DNA of 64,000 nucleotides from Coprinellus micaceus (taxonomy: Eukaryota > Basidiomycota > Agaricomycetes > Agaricales > Psathyrellaceae), in NCBI GenBank assembly GCA_951394405.1, contig OX596339.1, forward strand, positions 2,666,001-2,730,000, read 5' to 3'. The position numbers were made by a program, and so were the translations under genes. Below, piece by piece: positions 1 through 11,747 of this stretch. Below the pieces are notes generated by a model. It was not told the origin of the DNA, did not search any database, and worked only from the letters and a program-made list of their open reading frames with translations. Position 1 is the first letter of the stretch; every line of letters starts with the position of its first letter.

Positions 1-672
1 CGTGGTATGTGTTCCAGCAGGACGCTGCTCCTCACGGGTATGGGCCGGAGACTCGGCCATTTCGACTTCTGGGTGAAATGAATAAGAAGTCTAGACCTTG
101 GGGGTTCTCATGAAGGTTATGACTGCTGAACGTACTCCGTAGTGTTGACCCAAACGTCCAAGACCGAACATCGCCAGTAGGAATGTATGCTCCGCACTGA
201 GCTGACTTCGTCCGGAAATCAATAGCTAGTGCTCGGCAGCGGCAGCGGCGGCGGTGGTGGTAGGAGTCTAAGCTCTGAGAGTGGTCCTGGTGGTGGTAGG
301 CCCTGGTTGAGCTTAGCAGGACTTTGAAGCGGGTGCGTTCACGCGTTGTATGGCAGAATCTTCCCAGGCAAATACTGGCCTCAGAAATTGGTGCCGTAAT
401 GGGCGAAAATTGAGAGTGAGACTCTCTATTAAGTAATATCGAAGGCGGAACATTGAGGGTTTTAGCAGTTGTCCGGCAACCAAGGAGCAGGAGGGGTGTA
501 TGACGAGGACATGGGCGCCTAAGTACTTATGCCTATGCCACGCCAGTGCGTGCCAACGATCGAGGGACCTCCGTGATTAGATCAACGATGACGAATTCGG
601 GGGGTTCCTCCCTTTCCGACTTGCTATCTAGTGCGACGCAGGGTCAATTTAAGAACCTGATTATCCTTGGAC
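1..672. other. Left flank, no gene identified
   Basis: I see no supported coding exon in this stretch; frames are short and broken. Positions 513-521 hold one copy of a short recurring motif (GGGCGCCTA), about 150 bp upstream of the first gene and in its orientation. The rest is probably the upstream region of the gene starting at 673. Confidence 0.5.
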
Positions 673-1883
673 ATGGCTCTACGCGTAGGATACGGTAAGC
701 CCACGAATCTGTCGTCGTGTCCGAGATACTAACGTAGGGCTTCCTGTAGTCAGGGAACACTTCTCCAGTCCCCTACTTCAGCTCGCGGAGCAGGACGCAG
801 GGCAGACGTTCACACTCGTCGAGTGCCCCAGTACGGTTCCTACCTGCCTTCCACATATCCCCGTGTCTAACGACATGGAAACCGTCTAGGTGGTACTGGC
901 CAGATCATCTCAAGGCTCACGAACAACGAGATCGACGTCGCCATGTACCCCTCGTCCTACCGTGTACACTCTGAACAAGTGATCTGACCAATGTCCATGC
1001 GTAGTGCTCTCACCGACGCATTGATTACCGGCATCGCCAAAGGGTCCAAGGCGTACAGGCTTGTCGGGAGTTACGTCTCGAGCTCGTTAAACTGGGCCGT
1101 GATCACGGGGAAGGACACCAAGTACCAAAGCATCGACGACCTCAAGGACACCACCCTCGGGATCTCGCGCTATGGAAGCGGGAGCCAGGTTATGGCGTAT
1201 GTTATGGCGTTGCAGAAGGGGTGGCCGACGGGTCAGCTTAAGTTCCAGGGTACGTCTGCTCAAAGAGCTCGTTGGGATGAAGGAGGCTAAAGATGGCTAT
1301 TGGCAGTGAACAATGACATTCATGGCCTCGTCGACTCTGTGAACGAGGGATCGACAAGCGCCTTCATGTGGGAATGGTTTACGACCAAGCCGTGGGTGGA
1401 TCAGGGAAAGGCACGATTCGTACGTGGCCCTCTCCGTATCATCTTCAGAGAGGTTAACTCTAGCGAAGATCGGCTCAGTCCCCACCCCCTGGCCTTCCTG
1501 GCTCATCGTCGCGAACCAAGAACGCGCCGATGCTGCAGAAGTCAGGGATATTCTGGAACGACTGACCGGGTTCATCCGAGATTTTGACTCGGAGGAGAAG
1601 CGGGAGAAAGCCAACGTTGAGTTTATCAAGGAGAAGTTCGGATACCCAGAGGAGGATGTCAAGGCGTGGCTGAAGACCGTGAAGTATCCTCAGAACTGCT
1701 TGGAGATCCCAACGGAAGTTATCTCAAACACCCTAAGGTACGCACGGTGTATATCGTCGACAACCTCTTGGTTTCTCAACGTACTATTTCAGCACACTCG
1801 AGAAGGCTGGTGTCCTCACTGCGCCTGAAGGAGGGTTCAATGTCGGTGACTTCATCACCAGCGAGGTCGTCAAGCTGACTTGA
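673..1883 (+). CDS. Periplasmic-binding-protein-like (type II, Ca3427-like) protein
   Basis: This gene encodes a 291-residue protein with the fold of type II periplasmic binding proteins (NMT1/ABC substrate-binding type); fungal members have no settled function. Exons are 673-694, 750-830, 890-944, 1005-1249, 1307-1419, 1469-1737 and 1793-1883, and the frame closes exactly through all six introns. The product begins MALRVGYVREHFSS and contains conserved stretches such as NNEIDVA, TDALITGIAKGSKAY, LNWAVITGKD, GISRYGSGSQV, MWEWFTTKPW and SVPTPWPSW. There is no secretion signal or membrane segment, so it is likely soluble and intracellular, unlike its bacterial relatives. Intron five is only 49 bp and ends in AAG rather than the usual YAG. 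The family assignment is confident; the ligand is unknown. Confidence 0.88.
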
Positions 1884-2006
1884 CGGTCGGGCTACGAAGA
1901 AAACTGGGTAGTCAGTAGGAAAAGAGAAGTTATATTGAGGCAAAGCATGAGATGTACACCTAAAGCTGGAAGCGAATGTGAGGATATGTGGAGTTGTGAG
2001 TATGGG

Positions 2007-2996
2007 TCACGAAGCGGGCTGCTCTATCATCTTCCCCTTATTGAGGAAGCCTAGAAACGACCGTTAGCCCGAGGCCGGTCGCCAGATTCGACATAGACGT
2101 ACCCTTGAACTGCTGCTTGGAAGCCTTCTCCCTCTCCTTGTCGATCACGCGCAGACGTGCAATTTCCTGGTCCGCAATGCCGGCATCTATTGGAAGTGGG
2201 CGCTAACTCAAACCACGAGGACTCAACACGAGTCAAGGCACGCACCTGTCGGGTTCTTCGTCTTCAAATCTTCTAGAACCTTCTCCGCCTTTTCGAAAAA
2301 GCCTTGTTCTCCCAGTGCCTTGCCCTTGCGGAACATGGCCTTGTAGTTGTTCTCGTTTTTGGCGAGAGCCTTCGTTCGTTGGGAAAAGTCATAGGGTCAG
2401 GAAGGCTTGCATCTGGTTGGGTTGCTGTGAAGGGCACACACCTTCTCCGCGGCCTCAGTGGCACGTTTCCAGTTGCCGTTCTTGATATGACACGCAGACA
2501 TATTCGAGTAGATCTTCTCCACCATCTCGTCGACCTGTGTAACGATCATAAGCATATCGCAGCCCCAAAAGGCGTTTAACTGCACCTCTGTCTTCTCCTG
2601 AGCCTTGCCGTCCTTGGTTTCCTCGGTCGATGCTGGTTGGGTGACCAATCCCATGCTCTTCAGAGCGTTCCTGTGAGGGGTTAGCTCCCTGCCGTGACTT
2701 CTAAGCAGCAATCGCTCACTTGTCCAAGCCGAGGAGATACATGAGGGACTAGTCGCCGTTCATCGTTAGAACCCCACAAGAGAATCAGATAGTGCAGGAT
2801 CTTTTTACCTCGTGGTAAGCCCTGAGAGCTACACAGAAATAACTGAGCACCTTTCCTCGAAAACCACGATGCACGCAAACTCACCCTCCGTCACCTTCCC
2901 CAGCTTGAACGCCTGATCAGCAGTCTCCTTCTTCTGCTTCGCGACGTTCAGCTTCTGCTCAACGCCCTGTATACTGGACGACGATTCTCCAGACAT
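2007..2996 (-). CDS. Small TPR-repeat protein (FKBP/TTC-like tail)
   Basis: The minus-strand exons are 2885-2996, 2809-2828, 2720-2748, 2586-2670, 2442-2534, 2246-2369, 2103-2186 and 2007-2050; they join into 196 codons with the frame intact. The protein begins MSGESSSSIQGVEQKLNVAK. It has about three tetratricopeptide helical pairs: AFKLGKVTEGALRAYHESL, then VEKIYSNMSACHIKNGNWKRA, then NNYKAMFRKGKALGEQGFFE, and it ends with a basic FKGFLNKGK stretch. This arrangement resembles the TPR tails of FKBP-type co-chaperones, but no isomerase domain is present, so a protein-protein adaptor role is inferred. Two exons are tiny (20 and 29 bp). The start lies 258 bp from the divergent gene at 3255, so the two probably share a promoter. 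An unspliced reading of the last intron would give a different tail. Confidence 0.85.
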
Positions 2997-3254
2997 CTTG
3001 AGGTACCAAAGCTCTTGCAATTCAGGAGGAGAGAGGGATTACAATCGATTGACAGAGAGATATGGGTACACAAGGTTGATCAGTGGCACAGCACAAGACC
3101 AACCATTTGATGATCGCGTCCCGATGGCTGTGGAAATTGCTTTGGATGTGTATCGCGTTCACTTCCGAAATCAATACGAGCCAAACAACGCTGGTCACCG
3201 TCGCCCTCGTCGTCGCCGCCGTTGCGCTCAAACATTCACCCCTCACCCGACGTC

Positions 3255-3624
3255 ATGGGAGTCCTCTCGAACGTCCTCGGATTTGCTGCCTTTGGACTGG
3301 GCGCCAGGTTTGGCCAGCTGGGCATCCAGAGGCGCAACCTCTTCTCCAGTGCGTTACCTCCGACTAATTCCAGGACTATCACTGGACAATGACTGACTTG
3401 GTTGAATGACGAACGGCTAATGTTTGCTTTGACTTTGTGCAGACCCCGGAGGACATGCTATTTCCATGGCCGTATTCGGGTTCGCTGGGTACTGGGCCCA
3501 CCAATGGGACATCCGCGCCGCTGAAATCATTGCCGAGAAGAAGGCCCAGCTTACTGAGAGGAGACAAAAGCAGCTTGAGTTTGCGGAGGCTTACGCAGCG
3601 AAGAAGTTGGAGGAGTCAGAATAG
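3255..3624 (+). CDS. Small membrane-associated protein, possible complex I accessory subunit
   Basis: Two exons (3255-3348 and 3443-3624) encode 91 residues. The protein begins MGVLSNVLGFAAFGLGARFG, with a short hydrophobic N-terminal segment. After a conserved-looking NPGGHAISMAVFGFAGYWAHQWD stretch it ends in a charged amphipathic helix (AEIIAEKKAQLTERRQKQLEF and onward). A small protein with one or two hydrophobic segments and a charged matrix-type helix fits accessory subunits of mitochondrial NADH dehydrogenase, such as NUXM in other fungi, but I assign that only tentatively. It faces the TPR gene head to head. Confidence 0.72.
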
Positions 3625-5445
3625 ACGAGTTATCCGTTGGGTGGTTTGAGGGAGCAGGTACGTGAAGCAGACTCCGCACGTCGGTTATATCCGCTGACAT
3701 TGACTATAGCAGCTGTTTGCTATACCATTTCCTATAGAGCAATAAACCTAAAAACTCGGAATATGGCTGGTGTGAGCAAAGAGTCTTCGGACGACTGAAG
3801 ACTCATGGTATCGCGATGCAACCGTTCGAGGTTCCGGGGAAGACCGATGTATGGGTTAGTCGAGTACAATGACCAAGGAAGAGAAGCAGGACCTCGTTGA
3901 ACCGTCCCGAGAATCAATACCGACGCACCAGAACCCAGGCTCCAAGTTCTTGTTCCGAGTACAGGAATTGCACGAGAAGACTCTTCCCCTTCCTGCTATT
4001 CACCTCAATGCGGCGGCGTGTCCGTTTGCGAAACCGAATCGCTCCTTCAAGTTCCTTTTTGAAGGCTTTCACCACGCACACCGTTCCATACGAACGGCGA
4101 ATATGACTCTCAAGTCCGGAACACCAACCCGCGCGTGTTCTTCTACGTCCCTTTATGACTTCGAAGCCCATTCACACTTTCTCCTCCGTCACTGACCCCA
4201 GGAAGGTGATCCAGCGCCTCGAATTCGATCGGACAGTCACAGGTAGACTGTGATAGAACGGAGCGTACAAACTTTTCTCTCTTCGCAATCGAGGATCCTC
4301 CACGCAGGCTCGCTTCCCAAGACCCGAGGTTTACCTCGTCGTACTTCTCTTTCTTGGATGTCATTTTACGTTTGGCAGATGTTCCGTGGCACCACCAGCC
4401 TATTGGACAGGTTCCCTCACTGATTCCTCCACACCACCAGCACCCGGAAATAAATATCCATCCGGCAATCGTGCTACCAAGGGAGAAAGTCGGTAAGTTA
4501 GATGACATAGTCATCCACCTCGTATCGCTCATTCGTCGAATCTACGCCGCTCGATCACAATTTCACTATGGTAATGGTAACCTCAGGTCCGTCCGTCACC
4601 CCGCTCACATGTACTTATCCTCCTTACCCAGATGGTGATGTCCCCAGACCTGGACCCACTGTATTACAATCTTGACAGAACCTCCAACAGATTCGCACCT
4701 GCTATCACCGCCATCTTTACCCTGCCTCTGGCACTCTATACTCGCTCGCGGCGGCCTCATGGTAACGCGCACCCTCAAGCCTCGTCCGACGTCCATAAGT
4801 GCATACTTACGCCCCTACCGAGCGTGATGAGTCGGCGGACATGCGTATGCGTGTACGTATTGACTGGAGGAATGGATACGAACCCGGGGTTCAATTGTGT
4901 ATGTACATATTCCCTATTGCGTCCACCCACATAAAGACTACTTAATAAAGGCCACCCTGATAGGGACCCACCCGGAATGGATGCAACCCAAGTCCAGGCA
5001 AGTACCAAGATACCGTTCAATTCATTCATACCATCCAGGCCATCCCCCTCTCGACTCTGAGATCTGATACATAGATCCCTCCCCTTCTTGGGAACTAGGA
5101 TCGCGTCATGGAACACGTTAGCAGCCTTTCGTCTGTCCACGAGTGCACACCTCGAGGCCAGTTTATGCCGACATCCTTGAACTCGAGGTCCCACCCACAA
5201 CTCCAAACATCTAGCTTCAAACTTCAAGCTTCGCGCCAGGAAAAAAAAAATCAAAACACGTTGTCGATGTCAAATGGTCTCCCAAATGGTGCAGTTCAAT
5301 ACGGGGAGTCCTTCCAATCAATCGAAAATGTCAACGGGTCATCGCCATACAACGTGTTCAGCGCGTCTGGGAGACAGCGTCCTGGAACCGCCTTTCAAGA
5401 TTCCTAACGCTTCCTAATAACGCACTGCTCATATCACCTGAAATA
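3625..5445. other. Stretch without a confident gene
   Basis: Several frames of 60-160 codons are open on both strands, for example minus 4143-4532, whose translation has a Cys/Trp-rich hydrophobic patch, and minus 4775-5254. None gives a protein I recognise, and I could not chain any through introns into a plausible gene. Part of the left side is presumably the 3' untranslated region of the gene ending at 3624. Confidence 0.4.
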
Positions 5446-5718
5446 ATGCCTATCAGTGCACTCTTCTCGGCGACGGTGCGACCTCTGTACCCCAACCTGA
5501 CCCCAACAAGGCCCGTCCAAAAAGCACATGCTATTCCATACGCAACCTGGCGTCAACTTGGAAGACGTTACACGTTACGGGCGGCATTTCATTTTGATAC
5601 TACTTCCCTTAACTCATATTCAAACGGCTCGACGCATGACACACAGGGGGACGAGGATGAGGACCCCCAAGACTGGTACCCAGGGGATGATGAGAAAGAA
5701 ATCGAGATGGATTGGTAG
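5446..5718 (+). CDS. Short hypothetical reading frame with acidic tail
   Basis: An ATG-initiated frame of 90 codons ends with a very acidic tail (GDEDEDPQDWYPGDDEKEIE). I do not recognise the protein and see no domain or signal peptide. It could be the last exon of a gene whose upstream exons I failed to find, or a chance open frame. The only support is the composition of the tail and the unbroken frame. Confidence 0.2.
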   Translation: MPISALFSATVRPLYPNLTPTRPVQKAHAIPYATWRQLGRRYTLRAAFHFDTTSLNSYSNGSTHDTQGDEDEDPQDWYPGDDEKEIEMDW

Positions 5719-7622
5719 ACTAACTAGATCGAAATAATAATCGATAAATAAAACGGATAAGATAGGTAGCGCGCCCGTCCACTCCATTCGAACTGTAGTA
5801 CACTGTGACTATGCTGCACCTGCCAAGACGACAATACTGAAGCGGAGCTAAGATTCGCGAAAAAGGGGACGGGGGAAAGAAGGATGGCCAGGGTAGGTAA
5901 GGTAAAAACAAGCAGTCCAGTCCATACGGTAGTACGAATGTCCGAAGTTTTGAATGACCTGCCCAAAAGGTCCGATTGGATTTCCTCCACGTTCTCGTAC
6001 ATCTCCCATGTCCCATGGAAGTGACCGACAGCCAGAAGAAATATCGAATCGAACCACCGTCCGTTTTTAAGAGGGGGGGAATATATAGTAATCACTATTT
6101 ATCAAGACGGATAGATACCTAGGTAGTATGTAGTCCTACAACGAGAGTATCGTATGTACAACCGAGTCAGTCGAAAGGAAACTCGAAAGGCTGGTGGCGG
6201 GACGAGCTCGCGTGCCTACATGCGGGTTGCTACCCACCCACAACGTGGAGGGTTCGCGACCTTGGATGAAGCAGACAGGCAACGCAACCGTCCCGTGGCG
6301 AAGAAAGGAAGAAAGGATGCGAAATGAAGAAGCAAAAAAGTGAGGTGAGAAAAGAAGGGCATAACGTGAAGGGGGTGGGGGATGTATATATGCAAAGTTT
6401 GTTGAGGGCGTATACGAAGTCGAACGAAGCAGACGAAAGAAAAACGTGAAGGAGTAGTGGGTTACGAAGACAATCTATCTCGTATCGAAGCAAAAAATGA
6501 CGCGGAAGAAGGAAATTTTGAAACGCAGTTTCCACCAGAAAATCCGACTCGAAGAGGGAATGAAAGAAAGCGCGTCGGCGCAGGTTAACGAAGGAAGAAG
6601 GGGAGGGGAGGAAGGATATGGGCGTGTGCTCGTCCAAGCGAACTCGAAAGGAGACGAAGCCAACGGCGCTATAGGCCGAGGCGAGGGGGAGGGGGCTAGG
6701 AACATGATGTCCGACAACAGAAAACAGAAAAAATGCAAAGAGCGTGAGGATGTGAGGGTGCAGAAAAATTCCAGAAGTCTGAGAAGGATACCAGTACAAA
6801 TGAGATGATAAGAAGGAATGGTTTTAAGTTTCGTGAAGCAGGCAACGAAGTAAGAGATGAGGAGAGAAAAAGCAGACCAGATCAGCATCGCAATAGTTGG
6901 TGGGTTGCATCAAGGAAAGTGTCGCAGAGAAGCCGATCCGAAGGAGAGTGGGTGTTGGGGTAGTCTGAGAGCAGAGCAGGTGAAGGAGTGTGTGGGTGTC
7001 CGATGACGCAGGTGATAGCAGAATAGTGAGGTAGTTGTGGTTAGTGTCGAGTTCATGTTGGGAGTTCTGGTGGCCAGTAAGCGCGGGCAGAGCAAAGTAA
7101 GTCGGAGCGGGAGCGTTGTCGACAGAACTTGGACCCGGGACGGCGAGCATGAACCGGACGGCGGCGGGGGCGGTAAGAGCAGATAGTAGCGGTTGGGAGG
7201 GCGCAGACGAGTATGGTGTAATCCTTCGGGTCGAGAGAGGTGGTGGCGGAGAACTACGATGGACGTTGGAAGATGCAGGCAGTACGTACAGTTGTAAGGT
7301 TGAAATGTGAAGAGAAAATGCTTGAAAGATGACCGTCGTGTCAGATGATGGAAAAAATGCAGGGGTATGAAACCGTTGGAAATTTTGTACAGCTCCCTCC
7401 CAATTGAGAGAGGCGGTATGGTCGTTGAAGTGGGAATATTGAACGCAGGACAGGGGGTCGCCATGATGTCGAAAAAGTTGCTGGCGGGAGACTTGAGGTG
7501 ATAGTGGTCGGGGGTACCGCCGAGTTGGAGAGACCAGCAACAACGGGCGGGGTCATGGGAAAGGCAGCGATACACGCAGTAAATTCGTGCTCAGCCGACT
7601 GCTTCCCCAAGCTTCTAAGCCT
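5719..7622. other. Pyrimidine-rich (minus strand) stretch downstream of the 7623-9495 gene
   Basis: About 1.9 kb separates the last frame from the stop codon of the minus-strand gene to the right. From roughly 6240 to 7330 the plus strand is strongly purine-rich (runs of GAAGGAAG, GAGGGGGAGG and the like), so minus-strand frames read as Phe/Ser/Leu/Pro-rich nonsense up to 239 codons long. This looks like a long biased untranslated or spacer region, not coding sequence. Confidence 0.5.
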
Positions 7623-9495
7623 TTAGAGAAGCTGGAAGGCACTGCCCAGGCAAGAGCGCTGATCACCCATTGCACTAGAGCTTTCGTCATCCCCTCCGCC
7701 GCCGAGCATACTGCCAAACGAAATCTTCCTGCCAGGCCCAAGGCGCTTCACCCGCCTCAGGGTCTTCAACTTTGGAGACGGCGACATCGGGGTATCGGGA
7801 ACGATAGGGGCCGAAGGCGAGAGGCAGAGCGGGCTCAAAGGAGCACCGACAGGTGAAGGGGACCTCGGGCGTTTGGAAAGGAGACCCAGAAGGCCGCCTC
7901 GAGGACGAACGGGTGACGCTGGAATTTCCTGAACAGGGGCCTTCCCTGGCTTGGGAAGCTCAGGACCGAACATGCTGGGGTTGCGCTGGAGGCTCATTGG
8001 ATTCGGGCGCTTCTTAATAGGAGAGGTTTTGACGCTCTCGGAGGTAGCGACCTTCTTTGTCTTGGGGGTGGACGCGGGAGAGTTCTCGTCTTGGACGCGG
8101 GCGGCAGTCTTGCCACGCCCTCGAATGAAGGTGCGGTCCTTCTCCGGAACGGGAGGAGGCGTGGCGGATCCAGCCTGCCTGGTGGGAGAAGCCGCGCGTT
8201 TCGATGGGGTGGGGGGAGACTTGGTTCGCTGCTTCTTCGCATGCCTGGTGCGGATCTTCTCTTCCTCATCTGAAGATGGATACGAGCCTGAATCCCTGCG
8301 CTCGCGCGCTGCAGGCGGAGTAACGCGATCCTTGCGGGCCTCCTGGGCAACAGCACCATACGACGGGGCACGCTTCAAGGTGGAGGTGGGTTTCACACGG
8401 TCTTTAGGAGGAAGGGGAGGGGCAGCCATGGACACGGACTCCGAGCGGATACGCTGGACACGAGGAACAGGGATGACGCCGGTGCTTCTATCGCTGATAA
8501 TGGACATAGACGAGGCCATGCTGGAAACAGAGCGCCTCTTCGCGCCAGGGTCAGAGAACGAGTCGAGGCTGTCCAGGGTGTCGGAACTTTGGGTTGAGGG
8601 GCTGATGAGGGATGGCATGTTCTTGAGCGGGGGCGGCGAGGTGGAGCGGCGCTGGCTTTGGAGGCTGCGTCGACCATAGGGAGAAAAGACCCGATCAGAA
8701 CGTTGTTGCAGGCGCCTCGAGAGTCTGCAGGGAGGACGGCAAGTCAGTAAAGCGCAGTCCTCAAAACACATGGGGGAGGTGAACCCACCGGGCGATGCTG
8801 GCCGTATTTTTGAGCTCCACGCCAGCGGGGTCCATGAAATCCATACTGGATTGACGATAGAGAGGCCTGCGCGAGCCAATCTCAAGGGGGTGTTCGATAT
8901 TGTTGTGCATATAGGAGTAGTTGGATTCTCCATCCGCGTCCGCAATTTCTACTTCGGGTTCCTCAGCGATGACATTGCGGCGCTGCTCAGCCTGTGCCTC
9001 TTCCCTGGCCTTGAGACGGGAGAGCTCGATGAGCTTGACGCGAGTTGCGCGAAGGGAATGGGGCCACTCGACGGGTCCTTTGGCATCGGAGACTCCGCGG
9101 GCGATCTTGTCTAGGAGATTAGCGGGAGGTATAGGTCCATTGAAAGGAGTGACGAGGTGCGTTGGAAGCGCGTCGAGAGTCTAGGGAAACGGACGCGAAT
9201 TAGGAAACGCAACGGTGGATAACGCGCGAAGCGAACGCACTCGCGAAAGAAGCATAACTTGGTCGGGTTTCCATTCCCACTCGAGGTCGTCGGCATTGGA
9301 ACTGTTCCAGCTATCGGTGCTTCGCCTGGAGGGTGCGCAGAAGATAGCGGACGTGACTGGGGAACCGACGCTCCTGGGTGTTCGAGGAGCGGAGTCGGTG
9401 GACTTGAGGGAGAGGAGGGAGGAGCGGCGACGGGGGAGGGGAGGATGGGGGAGGACGAGGGTGAGGGGGGAGACGCCAGGTGGACGTGAATGCAT
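7623..9495 (-). CDS. Ser/Pro-rich conserved fungal protein, probably disordered
   Basis: Three exons (9241-9495, 8789-9180 and 7623-8724) give a 582-residue protein. I recall it as a conserved uncharacterised basidiomycete family, without firm function. The start at MHSRPPGVSPLTLVL fits the short N-terminus before the conserved block CAPSRRSTDSWNSS and EWEWKPDQVMLLSRTLDALP. A helical segment follows (LLDKIARGVSDAKGPVEWPH, then LRATRVKLIELSRLKAREEA), then PLYRQSSMDFMDPAG. The rest is long, Ser/Pro/Lys-rich and low in complexity, with several basic patches (HAKKQRTKSP, PIKKRPNP), and ends CLGSAFQLL. Basic patches suggest a nuclear protein; this is inference. An upstream frame is open on the 5' side, but I see no splice pair that extends the protein. 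Confidence 0.83.
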
Positions 9496-10454
9496 TGGGG
9501 GCGATATAGAATAGAGAGAAACGAGGAGCAAGGATCGAGGTGGATGTTGAGGACGGCGGCGACGAGGTGAAGGGATGGGAGCGCGACGTCGCCCACGATG
9601 GCCAGAGGACTAACGCGACGAGCACTCACTCCAAGTAGCTGGCCGTATGAGAAAGGGTTTCCTGCGATACAAACACGCAACAACAGCCCAGTCCATTGTG
9701 CCCCCCAAATCGGGATTCCCGTGATGGTCCTCCCGTCGGCCCTTTTGCTCGGCACCCGCCGTTTCCCTTCCCGGTCGATCCTTCCCAGCTCTGTGCCTCT
9801 CCTTGGGCGCCTCTTGCTCAGGCATCCCTCAAGCACTCTCCAGACCAAAGCATTGCAATTTTACGACAGCGCACAGGCATCGTTCGATTTGTTCTCCTAT
9901 TCTTATGCCATTATTTTCGCATGTGCCTGGCATCCGTGCAACGTGTTCTGCATCGTGCCCCACGTCCACTCTCATCCGCATGAATATCCTGGGGTCATAT
10001 CTAATCTCCTTCCCCATCTCCGGTGTACGCTCACGAAGCTTCTGGACCGGCGCTTCTCCTCCGGGCGTCCCTTGTAATGTCCACTGCCATTGTACTTTCC
10101 CAAACCTGCTGTCCTGCAAGTCAAATGTATAGATGTCCGGTGACCCCTCCTGACCACACCTCGCCCGAAATCGCATCCTCGCGCGCTTGTCCGCTTTCTC
10201 CCGCCGACGTCTGGACACGAGGCAGTTGCGATCACCTCCCGGAAGTCACTTGAAGATTGTCAAGTCAATTGTCGTCCAGACGAAGCTCTTCGATATCAGA
10301 AAGTGCTCGATAGTGATAGTTCAATCACGGAATTACAAGGGTGATACAAGAGGCGGTCGCAAACTCATCAAAACAGAGAGATACCCAGAGAGAGAGAAGC
10401 GGGCAAGCATCATTCCCGACACTCACCCGCGGAAGATAACGCCAAGCGGAGAGT
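9496..10454. other. Spacer between two minus-strand genes
   Basis: This 0.96 kb should hold the 5' region of the 7623-9495 gene and the 3' region of IWS1. Open frames here are short or overlap in several frames, and none is recognisable. Confidence 0.5.
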
Positions 10455-11747
10455 CTATTTCATATTGACCTTCCGTGTCAACGATCTCATCCTCTCCGCG
10501 TTCTTGCGCCTCCTCTCAACGTCGACATCCACGCTATGGCTAGACCGCGACGTGCTTGCATTCGTTCTTGGGGCGATAGTGTAGTTGCCCAGTTCCCTCT
10601 GCGGGATCGCCACAGCGTTCTTCCTGACCCGATTCTTGTCTGCCTCCTTCGCACGAGCCAAGATTGCGTTCAGACGCTCGCCAGCACGAACCTCGCCTGT
10701 CTCGCCAGCAGCCGCCATCGGAATGATCTTGTCTCGGTATGAAGCACTGCGTTTGATGATAGGACGCGACCATGTCGAGACAAGTTCGTCCGCGATGCGG
10801 GCAATGTCCGGGGTGACGCGCTTGCACTTTGTATAGAACAGCACGATCTTTCCCAACCCGGACTCCTTGAGAACGGACGTGTCGATAAATTCCATTTTGC
10901 GGATAGTGCCAAACAGCTCGCGCTGAATGTTTAGCGCTGGGAGCGACCGGTCAGGCAGGGGTTCAAGCCATCTCTTGACGGCATCCAGGAGATTGTTGTC
11001 AATCATAGACTGATAGAGGGACACTCTGCAGAGCAAAGAGAGAAATGAGACGAGATTAACAGAGGGACAGGAACATCACACGCACTTGCGTAAGGTTTCC
11101 ATTGCTTCTGGCAGCAGCCTGAGCTTCGCTGTCGCAGCTTGCTTCTCGCTGTTTGCCCTAATGTCCTCGTCCGCCGCAGTGTTCATGGCTTCTCGCAAAC
11201 GTGCGACCTCGGCGTCCGCAAAACTGTCGAGGATTTCGTCGTCCTTTTTCTTCTTCGACCGCCTCTGCCCTCTCTTCGGTTTCAGGATAGCGTCGAGTTT
11301 CGCGTTCAGGCGCGCCTTTTTCGCTGTACAAACCACGTCAGCCCACTGACCTTGCAGGCCGCATTGGATACACACCTTGCTCAGGCGGCAAATCGTCAAA
11401 GTTGATCTCCTCTGGAGGAGGAGGGGGAGCCGCCCTCTTCCTCTTGCGCTGCGGCCTGGCCCCACCCTCCTCGTCTTCACCACGCTTTCGCTGCACTCGC
11501 TTCTTCGGCTTGGAAGTAGTGGGCTTCTCCTGCACATATTCGTCCTCAGAGCCGGATCCCGAGGATTCGTGGTCGTACACCTCCTTGGCCTTGCCACTCT
11601 GCTTCTGCTTTGGCGCTGGAACACCCAATTAGTACCTGGAACGACAACACCGAACTGGAAACAGCACTCACCCTGGTCTTCGTCCGACGACAACTCTGAC
11701 TCGGAACCACCGAAGACTGCGTATTCAAGATCTCTTGCCTTTGCCAT
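10455..11747 (-). CDS. IWS1: Transcription elongation factor Iws1/Spn1
   Basis: Iws1/Spn1 binds Spt6 and RNA polymerase II and supports transcription elongation, mRNA processing and export in the nucleus. Four exons (11672-11747, 11376-11615, 11086-11323 and 10455-11025) encode 374 residues. The N-terminal third is acidic and basic low-complexity sequence (SESELSSDEDQ, then PKKRVQRKRGEDEEG). The helical TFIIS N-terminal (LW-type) domain covers about residues 170-300, with the signature stretches ALNIQRELFGTIRKMEFID and VLKESGLGKIVLFYTKCKR followed by RIADELVSTWSRPIIKRS. The C-terminus is basic. The protein is close to the usual fungal length. The ATG starts MAKARDLEYAVFGGSE. It is divergent from the F-box-like gene at 12265. 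Confidence 0.95.

Noticed and set aside
4143..4532. Cys/Trp-containing minus-strand frame, with a possible extension to 3914
   Set aside because: The two frames differ, no good splice pair joins them, and neither resembles a known protein.
6230..7575. Long minus-strand frames (189 to 239 codons)
   Set aside because: Two or three frames are open at once and all are Phe/Ser/Pro/Leu-rich, as produced by a pyrimidine-rich strand; no conserved motif.
9111..9848. Minus-strand frame of 245 codons overlapping exon 1 of the Ser/Pro-rich gene
   Set aside because: It is in the wrong frame for the conserved EWEWKPDQ block and the splice to the next exon.
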